A stretch of 64,000 nt of DNA, taken from contig NW_017386139.1 of the NCBI RefSeq assembly GCF_000237925.1, positions 1 through 64,000 of the forward strand, read 5' to 3'. The DNA comes from Schistosoma mansoni (lineage: Eukaryota; Platyhelminthes; Trematoda; Strigeidida; Schistosomatidae). Position 1 is the first letter of the stretch; each line of letters opens with the position of its first letter. The translations under genes were made by a program, and so were the position numbers. The notes beneath the pieces are model-generated. The model saw only the letters and a list, made by a program, of their open reading frames with translations, was not told where the DNA came from and made no database searches. Below, piece after piece: positions 48,196 through 60,800 of the stretch.

Positions 48196-48770
48196 TGGGG
48201 ATTTCGATAGGGCAATGAGAAGACAGAGTTGATCTGAAAAATGTGATCTATGTGCGCTATACATTTCAATATAATAATGTAATATTGAATAAAGCCATTA
48301 ATAATAATAATAAACAGACTGGTCACACACATACTTGTCAGGGCATTTTATATGAAGATTAATAAGGGTCAATTAAATGAAAGTTCAAGTAAACAAAGTA
48401 ATAACATTGTACAGAAATAATGCGAAATGGTCGCATTACTCTAAATCATAAAATGACTTAAGGATTACAAGGATAAATTCAAAGTTACGACAAATTGTTT
48501 TTTATACACATAAGGAGGCTTTGAATTTGAGAATAGCCTAAATAAATCTGAGAATTCGTCCTTGACAATTTCTATGCAACGTTTTAAAGGCTGTATTAAT
48601 GTTAATTATATTCCTTGTTTCAATCATGTGTTTTGCGATCGATGAACATAGTTTCTTCATATAAAATGCCCTGACACGTATATGTATTACCAGAACGTTC
48701 AAAATGTACAGCGCAAATACATCAAATTTTTCAGATCAACTCCATCTTCTCATTGCTCTATAGAAATTAA
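48196..48770. repeat. Long imperfect inverted repeat (foldback-like)
   Basis: Left arm ~48196-48360 and right arm ~48656-48770 are imperfect reverse complements: GCAATGAGAAGA...GAGTTGATCTGAAAAAT and GTCAGGGCATTTTATATGAA in the left, their complements in the right. The left arm has an extra ~50 bp with TAA repeats. The ~295 bp between them is AT-rich. It could be a foldback or MITE-like element, or two opposed copies of a repeat end. No flanking target duplication was seen. Confidence 0.7.
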
Positions 48771-49052
48771 TAAAAGGGACTAATTAATTTAAACTGAAGA
48801 TTCATATTAATTCACTAAATACTGATGTATCATGAGATTTTGTGCTATTAAACTGACTCCGAATGTTCAGTTCATGTACAGATTGATTTTGTCAGCTAAT
48901 TATCATCGATATAATGTTGTACTACATATTGATATTAAGTATTTGAAATAATGGTTTGAAAAACCAAACTGATTTCACTGAAAATGTTTTGAAAATGCAA
49001 CCATTCGACATAAAACATCCTATTTAAGCCTGTTGAAATTAATAAGCTGGTA

Positions 49053-49367
49053 ATTAACTAATCAGAAGGGGTTTTGTGGAGATTTAGTATTTTTCATAGT
49101 AGAAAGCATGAGTCAATTGAAGCTAGACNNNNNNNNNNNNNNNNNNNNNNNNNNNNNNNNNNNNNNNNNNNNNNNNNNNNNNNNNNNNNNNNNNNNNNNN
49201 NNNNNNNNNNNNNNNNNNNNNNNNNNNNNNNNNNNNNNNNNNNNNNNNNNNNNNNNNNNNNNNNNNNNNNNNNNNNNNNNNNNNNNNNNNNNNNNNNNNN
49301 NNNNNNNNNNNNNNNNNNNNNNNNNNNNAATTGACTCATGCTTTCTACTATGAAAAATTAACTAATC
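49053..49367. mobile_element. Hairpin-ended repeat containing an assembly gap
   Basis: The left arm (49061-49128: ATCAGAAGGGGTTTTGTGG ... GAAAGCATGAGTCAATTGA, AGCTAGAC) and the right arm after the gap (49329-49359: AATTGACTCATGCTTTCTA, CTATGAAAAATT) are inverted. The 11 bp ATTAACTAATC occurs on both sides (49053-49063 and 49357-49367), which may be a target duplication or microhomology. The centre is unread, and an inverted repeat is a plausible reason for the gap. Confidence 0.65.
49129..49328. other. Assembly gap (200 N)
   Basis: Exactly 200 N, a round number that suggests a placeholder length rather than a measured one. Confidence 0.98.
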
Positions 49368-51483
49368 GTTTACAATTTACGCACCGCTAAAAGGTGACTA
49401 TATTCGTTTCAAAGTAAAACGAAACGGCAAGGTAGGTTGACAGTACATTAAAATCATTTAGTGAGTAAAATAACCACATGCAGCTGATAAATTTATTTGC
49501 AAGTCTGTATTAGAACAGTCATAAAGAAATTAGTTTACCACTTAGCACTTTACGACAACTATTCCGTGTATTACGACTGGACAGTTACAACCTCATAATG
49601 GAGCTCAATGTCAAATAAAAAAGAGAGTGACAATAAAGCTTTTACAGAGATTCTTCCTACAGAACGTATTTATGTTAATCAGTTATAACAATAAACCCTA
49701 AATTTACCTTTATATGTCCAGTACCATACACCTGTATATCTATAAAAATGTTGCAAACTTTTTCACTCAATAGCAATAAATCGCATTCTAATTCATAAAT
49801 CGTTTCCCTTGAAATAGTTTATGATCAATATCTAATAAACAGTTTCCTCCAAAATTTAAAATACAAAACAGTTGTAGTTACCAGATTACTGATGAGAAAA
49901 GTCATCGAGAAAAAGTCTTTTGTCAAAATATTACTCTTGACTTTTACTACTCTCTGCCAAGTATAACTAGATAGGTAATATTGAGTAAAAAGATTTAGAA
50001 TTTGCCCATAGTTCCGTTGAAAAAAGAAATTTTTATACAAATTTTCCGAGTAAGCTTATCCTTTTAAAAGTTATTTATATGTTAAGCTTTTATAGCTAAT
50101 AGGTCTTGTAAGTACATCTAATAACAGTAATATTTTCATCTAGTGATTTAAGATAAGTTTACATTAGTTTTCATTTGTCGACTTAACATGTTTACTCTGG
50201 TTTTACTGTTTACTAATCACTTTGGCTGTTTTATGAAAACGTTGTTCCCTTTCCAGAGATATGTGCATATCCTTACCAAACAAATAAAGCAGTTATCTGT
50301 CAAATGGTTACAAATCAGCAATATGAAGCCCTAAACTTCGACTTTGCATCTGTTAGTATTTATCAATGAGATGTGTTTGCATCAGTGCTATTTGAGGGGC
50401 TACATAAGCTAGTATCCAGTGCACCTATCAGTGAAGTTATCTCAAAGCTATTCATATCTGATATAAATAAAATATAATTTCACGAAAGTTTCCGAAGGTC
50501 AGCAGTTGTTTAACCTACTATTCAGTTGTGTTTTAACGTTCTTTCTATTTTTAGAATATCTTAATCAGTAATTTGACGAACTGCACGGATAATGTCCTAT
50601 TTTAACCAGATACAGTGAATACATAAGAGTAATTTGGTTGCAGAACTATTAATGTTTTGATTTATATTCATAAAACCAGGAGACCAGACAGAGTGCAATC
50701 TACAACTGAATGACCTTGATAAGTCTGTTTCAAAGTTCATCTGACTAGGTATGAAAAAAAAATCAAACCAAAATAAATACTTCATACAAAGCAAATAAAA
50801 ATGGGAAACCGATGGATTTTTACTAATTGTTTGAAGGTAATTTTTAGTATACAGTGAAACCATTTAATAATAGTGGCCTGATATCTTTTCCTTATCCTTG
50901 AGCTGTTGACAGCCATAATTTCACATGAAGGTACACAATTATGTAACAGACTCTTTTGATTTCTTAACATACGTAGGGCTTGAGTAGTCGAAATTGTATT
51001 TTGAAACAGATCCTATCGTAAGAGACTAAATTCTGTTAAAACCAAACTCACACTTAATTCTGTGTAATTTCACGCCGTCTCTATTCCAGATCTTGCGAAC
51101 TTTGGCGACTTTCGGAATCTTTAGTGAATATTGATTGACGTATATAGTCTCTATATTTGGATGTAAAACTGTCGATCAATTTCCATCTCTTTAAGTTATT
51201 AGTGACCTTCGTTTAGTTTCCATTATCTAATAAAAAACTGATCCCAATAATAACCTGGTTGAATAATAGTACAAAAACCCCATCTCCCCAAAATATAATG
51301 AAACAGTTTTACTCTCTTTAACTATTCATTCTCTTGTAATCCGTAGACTATTTATGTTATCAAAATATTTATTCGTCTACCCTAGTCGACTGATCACCGG
51401 GCTGATCATTTCGTCCCAATAGTAGATGTATTCCATACTTTGGTCGCCTTTACATATTTATCAAGTAATCAGAATGTAATCTT
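49368..51483. other. No supported gene
   Basis: AT-rich spacer. A minus-strand stretch at 50597-50737 follows a good acceptor (TTTTTTTTCATACCTAG reading right to left) and stays open to a stop, but it has no other support. Confidence 0.4.
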
Positions 51484-51692
51484 ATAGTTGAATTAATGAG
51501 TCAATTGAACCTAGACCACCATGAAAAACCTGGAAGCACTGGACGGCCGTTTCGTCCTATTGTGGGACTCCCCAGCAGTGCGCACCCACGATCCGCCTCA
51601 CGAGATTCGATTTCCATGGTGGTCTAGCCTCAATGGACTCACGAATTCAATTATAAAATTACTAAAATCTTCATAAAACCCCTTCTGATAAT
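51484..51692 (-). mobile_element. Hairpin-ended hammerhead element, compact copy
   Basis: On the minus strand it begins at the outer terminus (complement of CCCCTTCTGATAAT near 51690). Next come an arm (51616-51641), a hammerhead-like core, and the opposite arm (51498-51523, TGAGTCAATTGAACC, TAGACCACCATG). Core on the minus strand: stem I CACTG/CAGTG, CTGGGGA (51569-51575; A6 changed to G), stem II GTCC/GGAC, GAAA (51550-51553) and GTC (51542-51544). No tRNA-like head is present. One core change makes activity doubtful. Confidence 0.7.
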
Positions 51693-53069
51693 AATCAGAA
51701 TATATTAATACTTTCATTTGATACTTACCAATGCAAAGCAAACTTATTTTAAAGAAATTTTCATTGAAGGCTAACAGCATCAAAGAAGTACAGGTGCCAG
51801 TGTCATTACATAACCGTTTCATTTTAAATGCAGGCTTTTCAGTAATGAGTATGCTCTACAGTATATAGAACGGAGGTAACATTGTTCGTTATCACTAATG
51901 GTCTCTTAACCTCATTTGAGATTTGGGTGAATCCACAGACCATTGATTGTCATTAGGACTTTAGGGGGTAATTATTTTGAAACAAGTCATCAATTAACAC
52001 AGGTTCATCAATTTGTTGTAAAATAAAATCAGAGAAGTGATCGTCGCAATTGTTACAAAAAAAATACTGGATTGTATAAGTTTATTTTCAATATTTACAA
52101 CAAAACAGTAAAATAATTTACACAACACTAAGTAGAATATAAGAACTGAGTATACACAAACATAAATTAGCGGTTTATAAGTTTTCAACCATTAGTTTGC
52201 AGTAAAAATGAAATCGGTTGAATGATTAGCTACTAACAAGTAATTTATTAATACAACTGGTTAGCCAAGTATCGATACATACTCCCAGCTTAGAACCAAA
52301 CATTTTTTGAGGTCCAGCCGTATTACCCACGATGTTCAAAACCTATTTGTTTGAAGTACAAGCCATTAAACCAAATGCTTTCATCAACAAGCCAACGGTT
52401 CTACTATAGGATTTATTATAAAATTATAGAATTCAGAAGTAGAGAAAATCAGCTTATTTGACATATACAAGTATAAATTATATACGATCTTTCAGTGTGT
52501 GCTAGGCATTTATTCACTGCAAAGCAACCAGAACAGAAAGAAACTTGGATACATACAGTAATACCAACCAAATACAGTAGCGTTTTCAGTATATGTAGGG
52601 TTATTAATAAATAGGACAAGAACAGATGCATGATACAGCAACCTCAGTTAGTCAAAAAGTTGAACGCCTATAGACATTATAATGTTTTCTTTCAGATAAC
52701 TAAGAACACCGTTAGTTATCTAATTTTTTGTGTTTAACTCAACAAATTCAAATAACAGCGAAGGTTATAAAACATGTGTATTGTGCTCTATTAATTCTGA
52801 CAGACATAAGTAGTATGTATCAGGAATTAGAAGTGGAATATTTACCAGCAGAAGACTGAGATAAAGAGAAGAGAAAGGAAAACATAGAGCAATCGAAATA
52901 ACAACAGGATTAGAAGAGTGATGAAGTATTTAAAAGACAACTCAAAGAAAATGTGCAGACGATGTATTTAATGTATGATCTTCATATTTTACAAAGGCAC
53001 TGTGTAATTTCTCATTAAACAATAAACTGGTCCATTGTACCTAAGTGTCCATTCACTACGCAGAATTCA
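51693..53069. other. No supported gene
   Basis: AT-rich spacer up to the 3' tail of the next LINE. Confidence 0.45.
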
Positions 53070-56000
53070 ATTACTATTATTATTTATTATTTACACACAT
53101 AAACATTGATATAAAGGGGCACCATAATATAAAAGCACCACACAACGAAAATAAGGCTGTGGAGAAATAGAGAATGGAAGATGAGAATAATAAAAAAGGG
53201 GCATAAATGAACAGAAATTAGTGTACGAGAGTGAAATAATAATAATAATAATGGGAGGAGTTCAGTTAAAACAAATACAACGAGAAAGGATTCCTTGAGT
53301 AAAATGAGTTTCATTTATGTAAAGAAAGTGGAAGTTACATTAGGATCGCCACTGGATTCTACTCTGAACCATGTCTGATAATCTATCAAGCCACTGTGTT
53401 CCACTATGTCTAGGACCCCAACCAGGTGGTCGTGAGGGGCTGACAGATTTAAGTCCTATACAGCTTCTTTTCATACACTGACCACCTTTCCACTTTTCTC
53501 AACCAGTCCTGACATCGGCAAATACTGCACGACATGGAATTCTCTGGGACGACATTGGTAGTGAATATCCGAACCACCGAAACCAATATTTTCAGATGGC
53601 TACATCAAATGAATTATCATCACTGTGCCGAATACACGTTGCTGCAACTCGGCATTACCACTGGTGGTCAGCAATCCTTCGAAGACAACGATGATCAAAC
53701 ACAAAGAGCCGTTTGACATTCTCAACTCAGAGAGGCCAGGTTTCACAAGTATAGGGCAAAAGTGCTCTCGCTGCCACATTGTAAATCCGGCCATTTATAA
53801 CTAGGCTAGCATCACGAAGGTGCTAAAGATAGCCTAGATCGACATAAGCCACTCCGACTTTCATTATACATGGATTGATTTCATCATTCACGCCAACACC
53901 AACACTTACCCGATCGACAAGATACACGGACTTTTAGACTACTTCTATCTGCTCACTGCCAAGAATGAGTGCACGTTCAGGGTCTTGACAGTCTTATATA
54001 GGTACATAGCACTCAGAAGGTGCAAAACGCATGCCATACCTACAGATATTTATTGCATGACTTGGATACCATCGCACAATGAGAAAATGTCATCCACATA
54101 CTAAAGCTCGAAAAGACTTTCTCCAAATAACAGATCCACACCGCCATTGCCTATAACCATAAGAGGTGTTTCAAGAACATCATCGATAGCAAAGTTGAAA
54201 AGAAATGGTGAGATTGGGCAACCCTGTCTAACCTCACTTCTTGAATGGAACAATGGAGAAAGGTGGTTGCATACCCCCATTCTGCCTAAGATATTTATAT
54301 GTTGAGCCTTTAAGATGTTAATAAACTTCTCAGGCACACCCTTCTTCAATAGACAATCCCAGAGAACAGTCCTGTCCAACGAATCGAAGGCAACCCCGAT
54401 ATCAAGAAACACTACGATTGTTGGCCTGTGATAAGTATGACTGTGTTCTAACATTTGGCGGAGGGTGAAGATATGATCAATACATCCTCCACCAGAACGA
54501 AAACCAGTCTCCTCCTCGCAAGTCAATCTTTCTCGGGTTTCCAACAATCTGCGAATTATGACAGAAGTCAATAGTTTGGACACAGTCAAAGGTGGACTTA
54601 TCCCCCGATAGTTGTTACACGAACAACGTGAACCGTTTTAAAGATAGGGACAACTATCGACTCGGATGAGTTGGAAGGGCTTCCGGCAGTTACCAGATGC
54701 AGCTGCTGCTTCCAACTCATTAGCACGTTCCAATCACCAGGCTTTTCGGTACCTACGCAAGCTTTGCCCAATTTCATTACGTAACAGCCTTCGTTTGTGG
54801 TCAAAATCACAGTCATCCGGAGTAGACCGACGGGCTCCAATGAGTTGTAAGAAGCCTGAAGAAACCCAGTTCTTATAAGCGGGACATTTCACGAAGGCAC
54901 AAGCGGCTTTACTCGCCATTTTCATGGCATCATGCACTTGCAACCAATGCTCATCTACACTTTCCGGTGGGATGGTAGTTAGCCTATAACTAGCTCGGTT
55001 CGATACTTACTTGCAACAGAAGTTGCAACCAATTTACTGAAATCAATCTGTTTATGACGATCAATTTGATGGCCACTGAAAAGTAAGGTAAGATTAGCCT
55101 AGACCAGGGCATGATCAGAGTTCAGATAGGTACTCCAAAAGGAGGGGTAGTTGATCGGGATGTGATCAATCTGAGTTCAGGCTTGAGATGCAGAAGGAGG
55201 ATGCCAGGCGGCATATCGCCGATGACTGTGTCGAAAGTTAGTGCTAGCGAGAAACAGGTTGTAGTCTGTGTACATTTGCAGTAGATGGTCCCCGTTATCT
55301 GTCCTGCGACCAACAAGTCCCCATCGGTCACCTAAATGACTCTCTCCTGTGCGTTCAAGTATCCGGCTTGTACTACAATATCTGTCGAACACACTTTCTG
55401 AGGAATAACAGTTAGTTGTTGGTAAAACTCATTCTTGCTCACATCTGAATTGCAATCTGTCGGAGCATGAGTAGAGATGACGGAAGGACATCATTTCTCA
55501 CACCGATTTCTTTGCACCTTGATGGAACTTTCTAATCTAACAACAAATAACTGACTATTAATGGGGATTTAGTCGATCAGTGCTGTCTCAGCTCTAGAGC
55601 TTAATGCGACACCAACGTCAGCAAAACAAGACGGAGATGCCACAGGGTTCCCGGATAAACGCACGTGAAACAAGCTTTCGAAGCGACAGATGGAGAGTGA
55701 ATTTGTAGTACTTCACTAGAGTTTTGAATACGGGTTTTGGATAGACAACAGACATCGATATTACGACTTTTTAAAGACATAGCCAACCCTATCTGTTGCC
55801 TGATCTGCATTAGTGTGCGTTGAAGGAAGCCATTTTGAATGGTGTACGTGGCTTCAGAAAGACTGCTTCAGTATTCGTATTCGGTGGTAGCATTCAACTT
55901 TCGACCAGTCAGTAACATGCGGAATGAGAATTAAAGCGTGAATAGTTTTCTAGTTGTAGTCACTTAATTCATGTGTGGTCTGGGATACTCCCTGTGTGCC

Positions 56001-56420
56001 TAAAGCAAAACAAATCTTTTTCTTATAAGGCTAGTCCTTGAGCTTTTGACCTAGAGATTTAATCCCCAAGGCTGTCACAGCATTAGAAGATGCAGCACTA
56101 TGGTAGTTGGTGACCAAGAACAGATTCATACTCCACTTGTTCCATCAGGATTCTGGAGCCCATGTGAACCATTGATTTGGAATCAGGGCCTTCCCATTCC
56201 TCCAGGTTTATCCTCCGTACCTATTAACCCGGTTAAAGCGCCGGACTTTTGCTTTTAGTCCTCTCAATTTCGTAAACAACAACCCTGCCGAAGGTAGGAC
56301 TTCCCTGACAGTGACTGTATACGAGAGGCAATGTGTGAGCACTTCGAAAGGGAGAGAGGACTGTCCTCACCTTTGACCGTACCAGGGCATATAACAATAA
56401 TTTATTGTCACTACACGTTT
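53070..56420 (-). mobile_element. Nearly full-length LINE (endonuclease-reverse transcriptase)
   Basis: Minus-strand non-LTR retrotransposon of ~3.35 kb. The 5' leader is at ~55870-56420. APE endonuclease remnants are at 55100-55860 (SRNIDVCCLSKTRIQ, TDNGDHLLQ, and TQIDHI with an SDHAL-type end). RT covers 53340-54600, with one clean frame at 54101-54589 holding EEETGFRSGGGCIDHIF, IVVFLDIGVAFDSLD (motif A Asp kept) and RQGCPISPFLFNFAIDD. The next box reads YVDD (~54085) directly after an in-frame stop. C-terminal RT follows in broken frames, then a 3' UTR and an (AAT)n-type tail at 53070-53094. There are several stops and frameshifts. Clade (RTE or CR1-like) not settled; it differs from the SR2-like elements. 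Confidence 0.8.
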
Positions 56421-57837
56421 TCAAGATTCCTGTCAAGGTTATTTCAGAAATACTAATAAGTAAAGTGGATTAACTAACTGTATCTACAGGGTTAGACCGA
56501 TACGAGATCATACGTACGAACATCCAAACACAACCACACGTATCTGAAATAGAGGAAAGATCCTAACAAAAACCATGAAACTATGTGATAGAAAATTGCT
56601 GCCATAGAATTTATGTAATCCAGATTCATGTAGTATACATATACCACAATTAAGATACATGTTTAGTGATAAGAGATATTTAAGATAATGAACTTTCTAT
56701 GAGAGATCTGCAGTTAAAATTATGTATATTAGGTCCAAACATGCTGAAATTTCACTCATTTTAGTGCTCGTTCTCTGGTTACTCAATGAATTGCTATCAT
56801 ACGAAAGTATAGCCATAATAACAGCTTAATCACTTACAAAATACCTTGTGTAGTAAAGTCAAAGCGCCGAGAAGACAGATGAATCAATCACTTTTGAACA
56901 GCAATTTTGATTTCATAAAAACACGCTGATCAGCCTTTTTGGATTTTCATTTACGTTATGGTATCATTAAATGTTACTAGGGTTACTATACTCTGGAAAT
57001 AAGTAATCTTGATCTCTAAATCTCAACGGATATTTATTGAAAAGCAAAAGTTAAAAATGGTTTTTGATTGCTGAATGTTTATTTTCAATCAGATTTTAGC
57101 AAAAGTAAAAAAATTACGTAAATAGTTAAAAACTATAAAAGCACAACTTCCACTTTCTCAGTAGTAGCATGAACAAAAATAACTTCTCAAAAATTGGAAA
57201 AGATTTATAATGACTGGGTTTATCGAATGTGTAAGTAGAACTAGGAGTGAATTGTTACCTCAATAATAGTATATAGGTTTTATATAGTAAAGTTAATCCT
57301 GAAACATATATTGATACGAGGTGGATAATCTCATTCAATTTTTCAACTCTCCTCTCAAATAAAAGTAAATGATCACATGAAAAAGTTGTATGCGTAAGGG
57401 CATTTACGAGGAGATCAAATGAGGTTTTATAAGGAATCATTGGATTGAGAAGAGGAAAGAAAAAAATAAAACAAGAAGTGATTCATTTCTACCAATATAA
57501 ACATAAACAAATGGTAAACAGATCCATAAAACACCGGAAAATTTTACATTCAATTTCTTTATCGTTTTCTGTAGTAATAACAAGTGTAAATGCAAAAATA
57601 GTTTACAGTAAAAACAAACAAGATAAGATCAATAAGCGCGTCAGTGTGTACAAAGATGGATTGTATGTTGAACATTTATTCTTAAGAAATCCATTTTTGG
57701 GACTAAACAAAAGTCATAAAAATGTGAAGTTACTTCCAATATTTTGCATGAGATTTAAATTAATAGATTTTAAAACTTTTTCTGGAATATTCAATTAGAC
57801 AATAATATACATTTTTACTTTCCCTATTTTTTAAACA
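56421..57837. other. Intergenic; no supported gene
   Basis: This lies downstream of the carrier gene's 3' end. A minus-strand AATAAA (plus-strand TTTATT near 57675) may be that gene's poly(A) signal. A 117-codon plus-strand frame at 57445-57798 begins at a non-ATG codon, is Lys-rich and lies antisense to the carrier's 3' UTR; I do not call it. Confidence 0.45.
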
Positions 57838-60800
57838 TTATTTTGAAGGCGGTAAATGTCCAAAATTAAAAATCAATTGTTCAAGGAATACAAACGTTAA
57901 TACAGTATGCGGCGCTAAACGGATGAATGATGGAATAAGACCTTTGAAAAAAGATAATGGACCAGTAACTGCAAGATCTACAGCACAGCTAATCAGATCC
58001 TGGAACATAAGAATAAAAATAAAGGCAATAATTCAGTCGACTATCTGAAGTAGATCTGTAGTATTTAAGATATTATAGTGCAAGAAATGTACTCGTAAGA
58101 CAGATATAGCCTCTGTTTAAAAAACGGATATATATATATATATCTCACTGTCAGGGTTTCAGCGTACAATTCTGTCGTACTCTTAGTAGAACAGAGGTTC
58201 AGCAACATGAACTTACTTAGGCTGAGTGTAGATGGTGATTTTGTACATGTCACTAAACTAGAACATCAGTCTAGACATATCTTGCGTCCAAGAAACTCAC
58301 AAAACGTTTACTAATTCTATGTGAAAAGAGTGAGAAATGATCAGTTTGTGACACAGAGTAGTTTCATTGAATTAAAATATGTTTCGCCGTAAAGACTCCT
58401 TGGATGAATTCTGAACAATGAGTGAAACGCAGTGACTTCAGATACCAGATATATCTCAAAACAGAAGCTATTTTCGATCTGTCTGTAGTTCGCAGGAGGA
58501 TTTTTAATAGATAGTAAGATGAACATTTTAGGTGGATAAAATCTATCTTGATAGTGGTCTCAACCGAAATGCAACTTTTAATTTTTACCATAATTATTAA
58601 TTATCTTTCTACATTGTCATTTCCCGACCGTTGCTGCTACCTTGACGTCATGGTCGGGCTTGCCTATCGTGATAAACCAATCAGGTTATGCTGAATGGAA
58701 CAATCATCCCTCAAGGTCCTACCATGTCAGGCAGATCGGTTGAAAAACGGCAAGATTGAAAGCAGCAAACTCAAGGTCCGAAGGCGAAGTCGCAGTGTTA
58801 ACTGTACAGAGTTGTGACAGCAGCAATCAATCTCCCTCTCAAATTCCTATTATTCCTCCTACATCGACTTTCAACTCTAAACTTCCTCTTTTGACTTCCT
58901 CCTCAAGTATCACCATGGTCAAAGATTCTAGTGCGCCAAACAATGTTCCAGATCAACTGAAACCTCGTTCCAAACTATGAACCGATGCGTATATGTGCCT
59001 GGTCCTACGTTGCAGCTGACTGACTGACATTGTCATTTCATTGTCCGTACATCTCTTACTGTCAAATTGTACTGAGATTTATTTGTTCTATAGATGGAAA
59101 AACACAGATCTGTTTTTATTTTGATCGTAAAACAGTATAGGTTCATACAAATGAATAAAATAAACAAGTTAGTCAAGAAATAAGAAGCTGTCACTTTTCA
59201 TCCTCGACCAACACAAACCTTTATGAGTAGTGATAACTGGAGAAATAAAACGGTTATCATTCGATAAAGAAGTAAATACACACATACACTTCAACATACC
59301 ACATTGAAAAGTTCATTTGTAAAGTGTCGGAATGCAAGGACGGTGGATTATCAGAATGGTAAAAAACTTCAGTAAATATATAAGTTACTGATGTATATAA
59401 ACGAGGAAAGTGTGCAGAATTAAACTGCTTTTAATACTTCAAAAGTTAAATAAAGCCTTTCTTCACAAACATATAACTTATGATCAGTTCAACATTATAA
59501 ATTTCGGACTGGAACACGTATGAATTATTTATAATATCTAAAATCCCAAAATTATACAAATATATGTATATGGAGAAGTGTTCACAAATTATTGATTACT
59601 TAAGAAAGTCATTTAAGTTAACAATCATATGGAAAATAAAAAAAAACGAGTAATGGAACTTACGGAATACTTTCCAGGAGGAGCATTCATTAAACGAGTT
59701 TTCATTACATCAAATGGTTGGGTAATAAAAGTTGCAACGCCAGCCTAAATAACAGTAAATAAGATCATATTGACAGCCATATAATGAACAGAGAGTTTGG
59801 TACAACCAACTTTTGTAAAAAGCACTACTTATTTTTATTAACAGATACCGACGGTTTTTAGATTTATAAACTATGTTATGCATTACACCCTATTATATGA
59901 AATCTTGCAATACTCAAATTATTGTGAAACTGACAAATTTTAACTCATGGACTAGTGATAGAAAATTAGATGCATAATCCAATAAACTGCAACTATACAC
60001 ATATGTTTACAGTATTACAAAATATCAAATACTTTACATTTAGACTATAATGATTTTCAAAATGATTGTCGTTACACAATTTAAAGCATTGGTGGATGTC
60101 TGGTATTACACTGAGATCTCGCAGTAAATAAAATACCAGTCTGTCTTGAAATCCAGTGTAGCAGAGTTTCTTAGTGGAGTATTCCTCACGATCACAGAAA
60201 ATAAGCACTTAGAGGACCCAATTGATATGGCTGAGAATAGATCACAACGGCGCCGATGCAATCATAATTCATCCTTCATTTTCTAAATCCTGAACATCTT
60301 AAAAATTCTGACGGTTCTAGGTTCTATGTTTGATAAGATAAACGGCGTATATTCCTGAGTAAAAAATAAAAATAAAACAATACAACTTAGTGACTGAGTA
60401 CAGCTTTGTGTACTAGGCTTTCATCCACATCTAACATTTGAAGGTAAAGGATCTTACTGCGGTATTCTAAGAACCTGTAAATTAATAACACTTATATATA
60501 ATAACCAATAAACAGATTAGGGAGACTATGGACACATAAGAAAACAGTTACGTTATGTGTAGTAGATACTCGATAAATATTTTCTTTAACACCTTACTTT
60601 AGCTATATAATAGTAGTAGTAGAAGTAATGGTCATAGAGTGAGTTCATTAGGAGACAAAAACAATTGACTGAAGATGTACCTTTACCTCTACATTAAATC
60701 CCTAACTCCTATAGCATAACGATTAAGAAAGTTATGTAAACGGAAAAACAAATTTCTTTAAGAATAACTAATGCACTATTAAGCTATAGACAAAACATAA

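Noticed and set aside
50597-50737. Minus-strand terminal-exon candidate after a strong acceptor
   Set aside because: No upstream partner, no poly(A) signal found close by, no recognisable motif.
57445-57798. Plus-strand 117-codon frame
   Set aside because: Non-ATG start, Lys-rich low-complexity start, no splice context, antisense to the carrier gene's 3' UTR.
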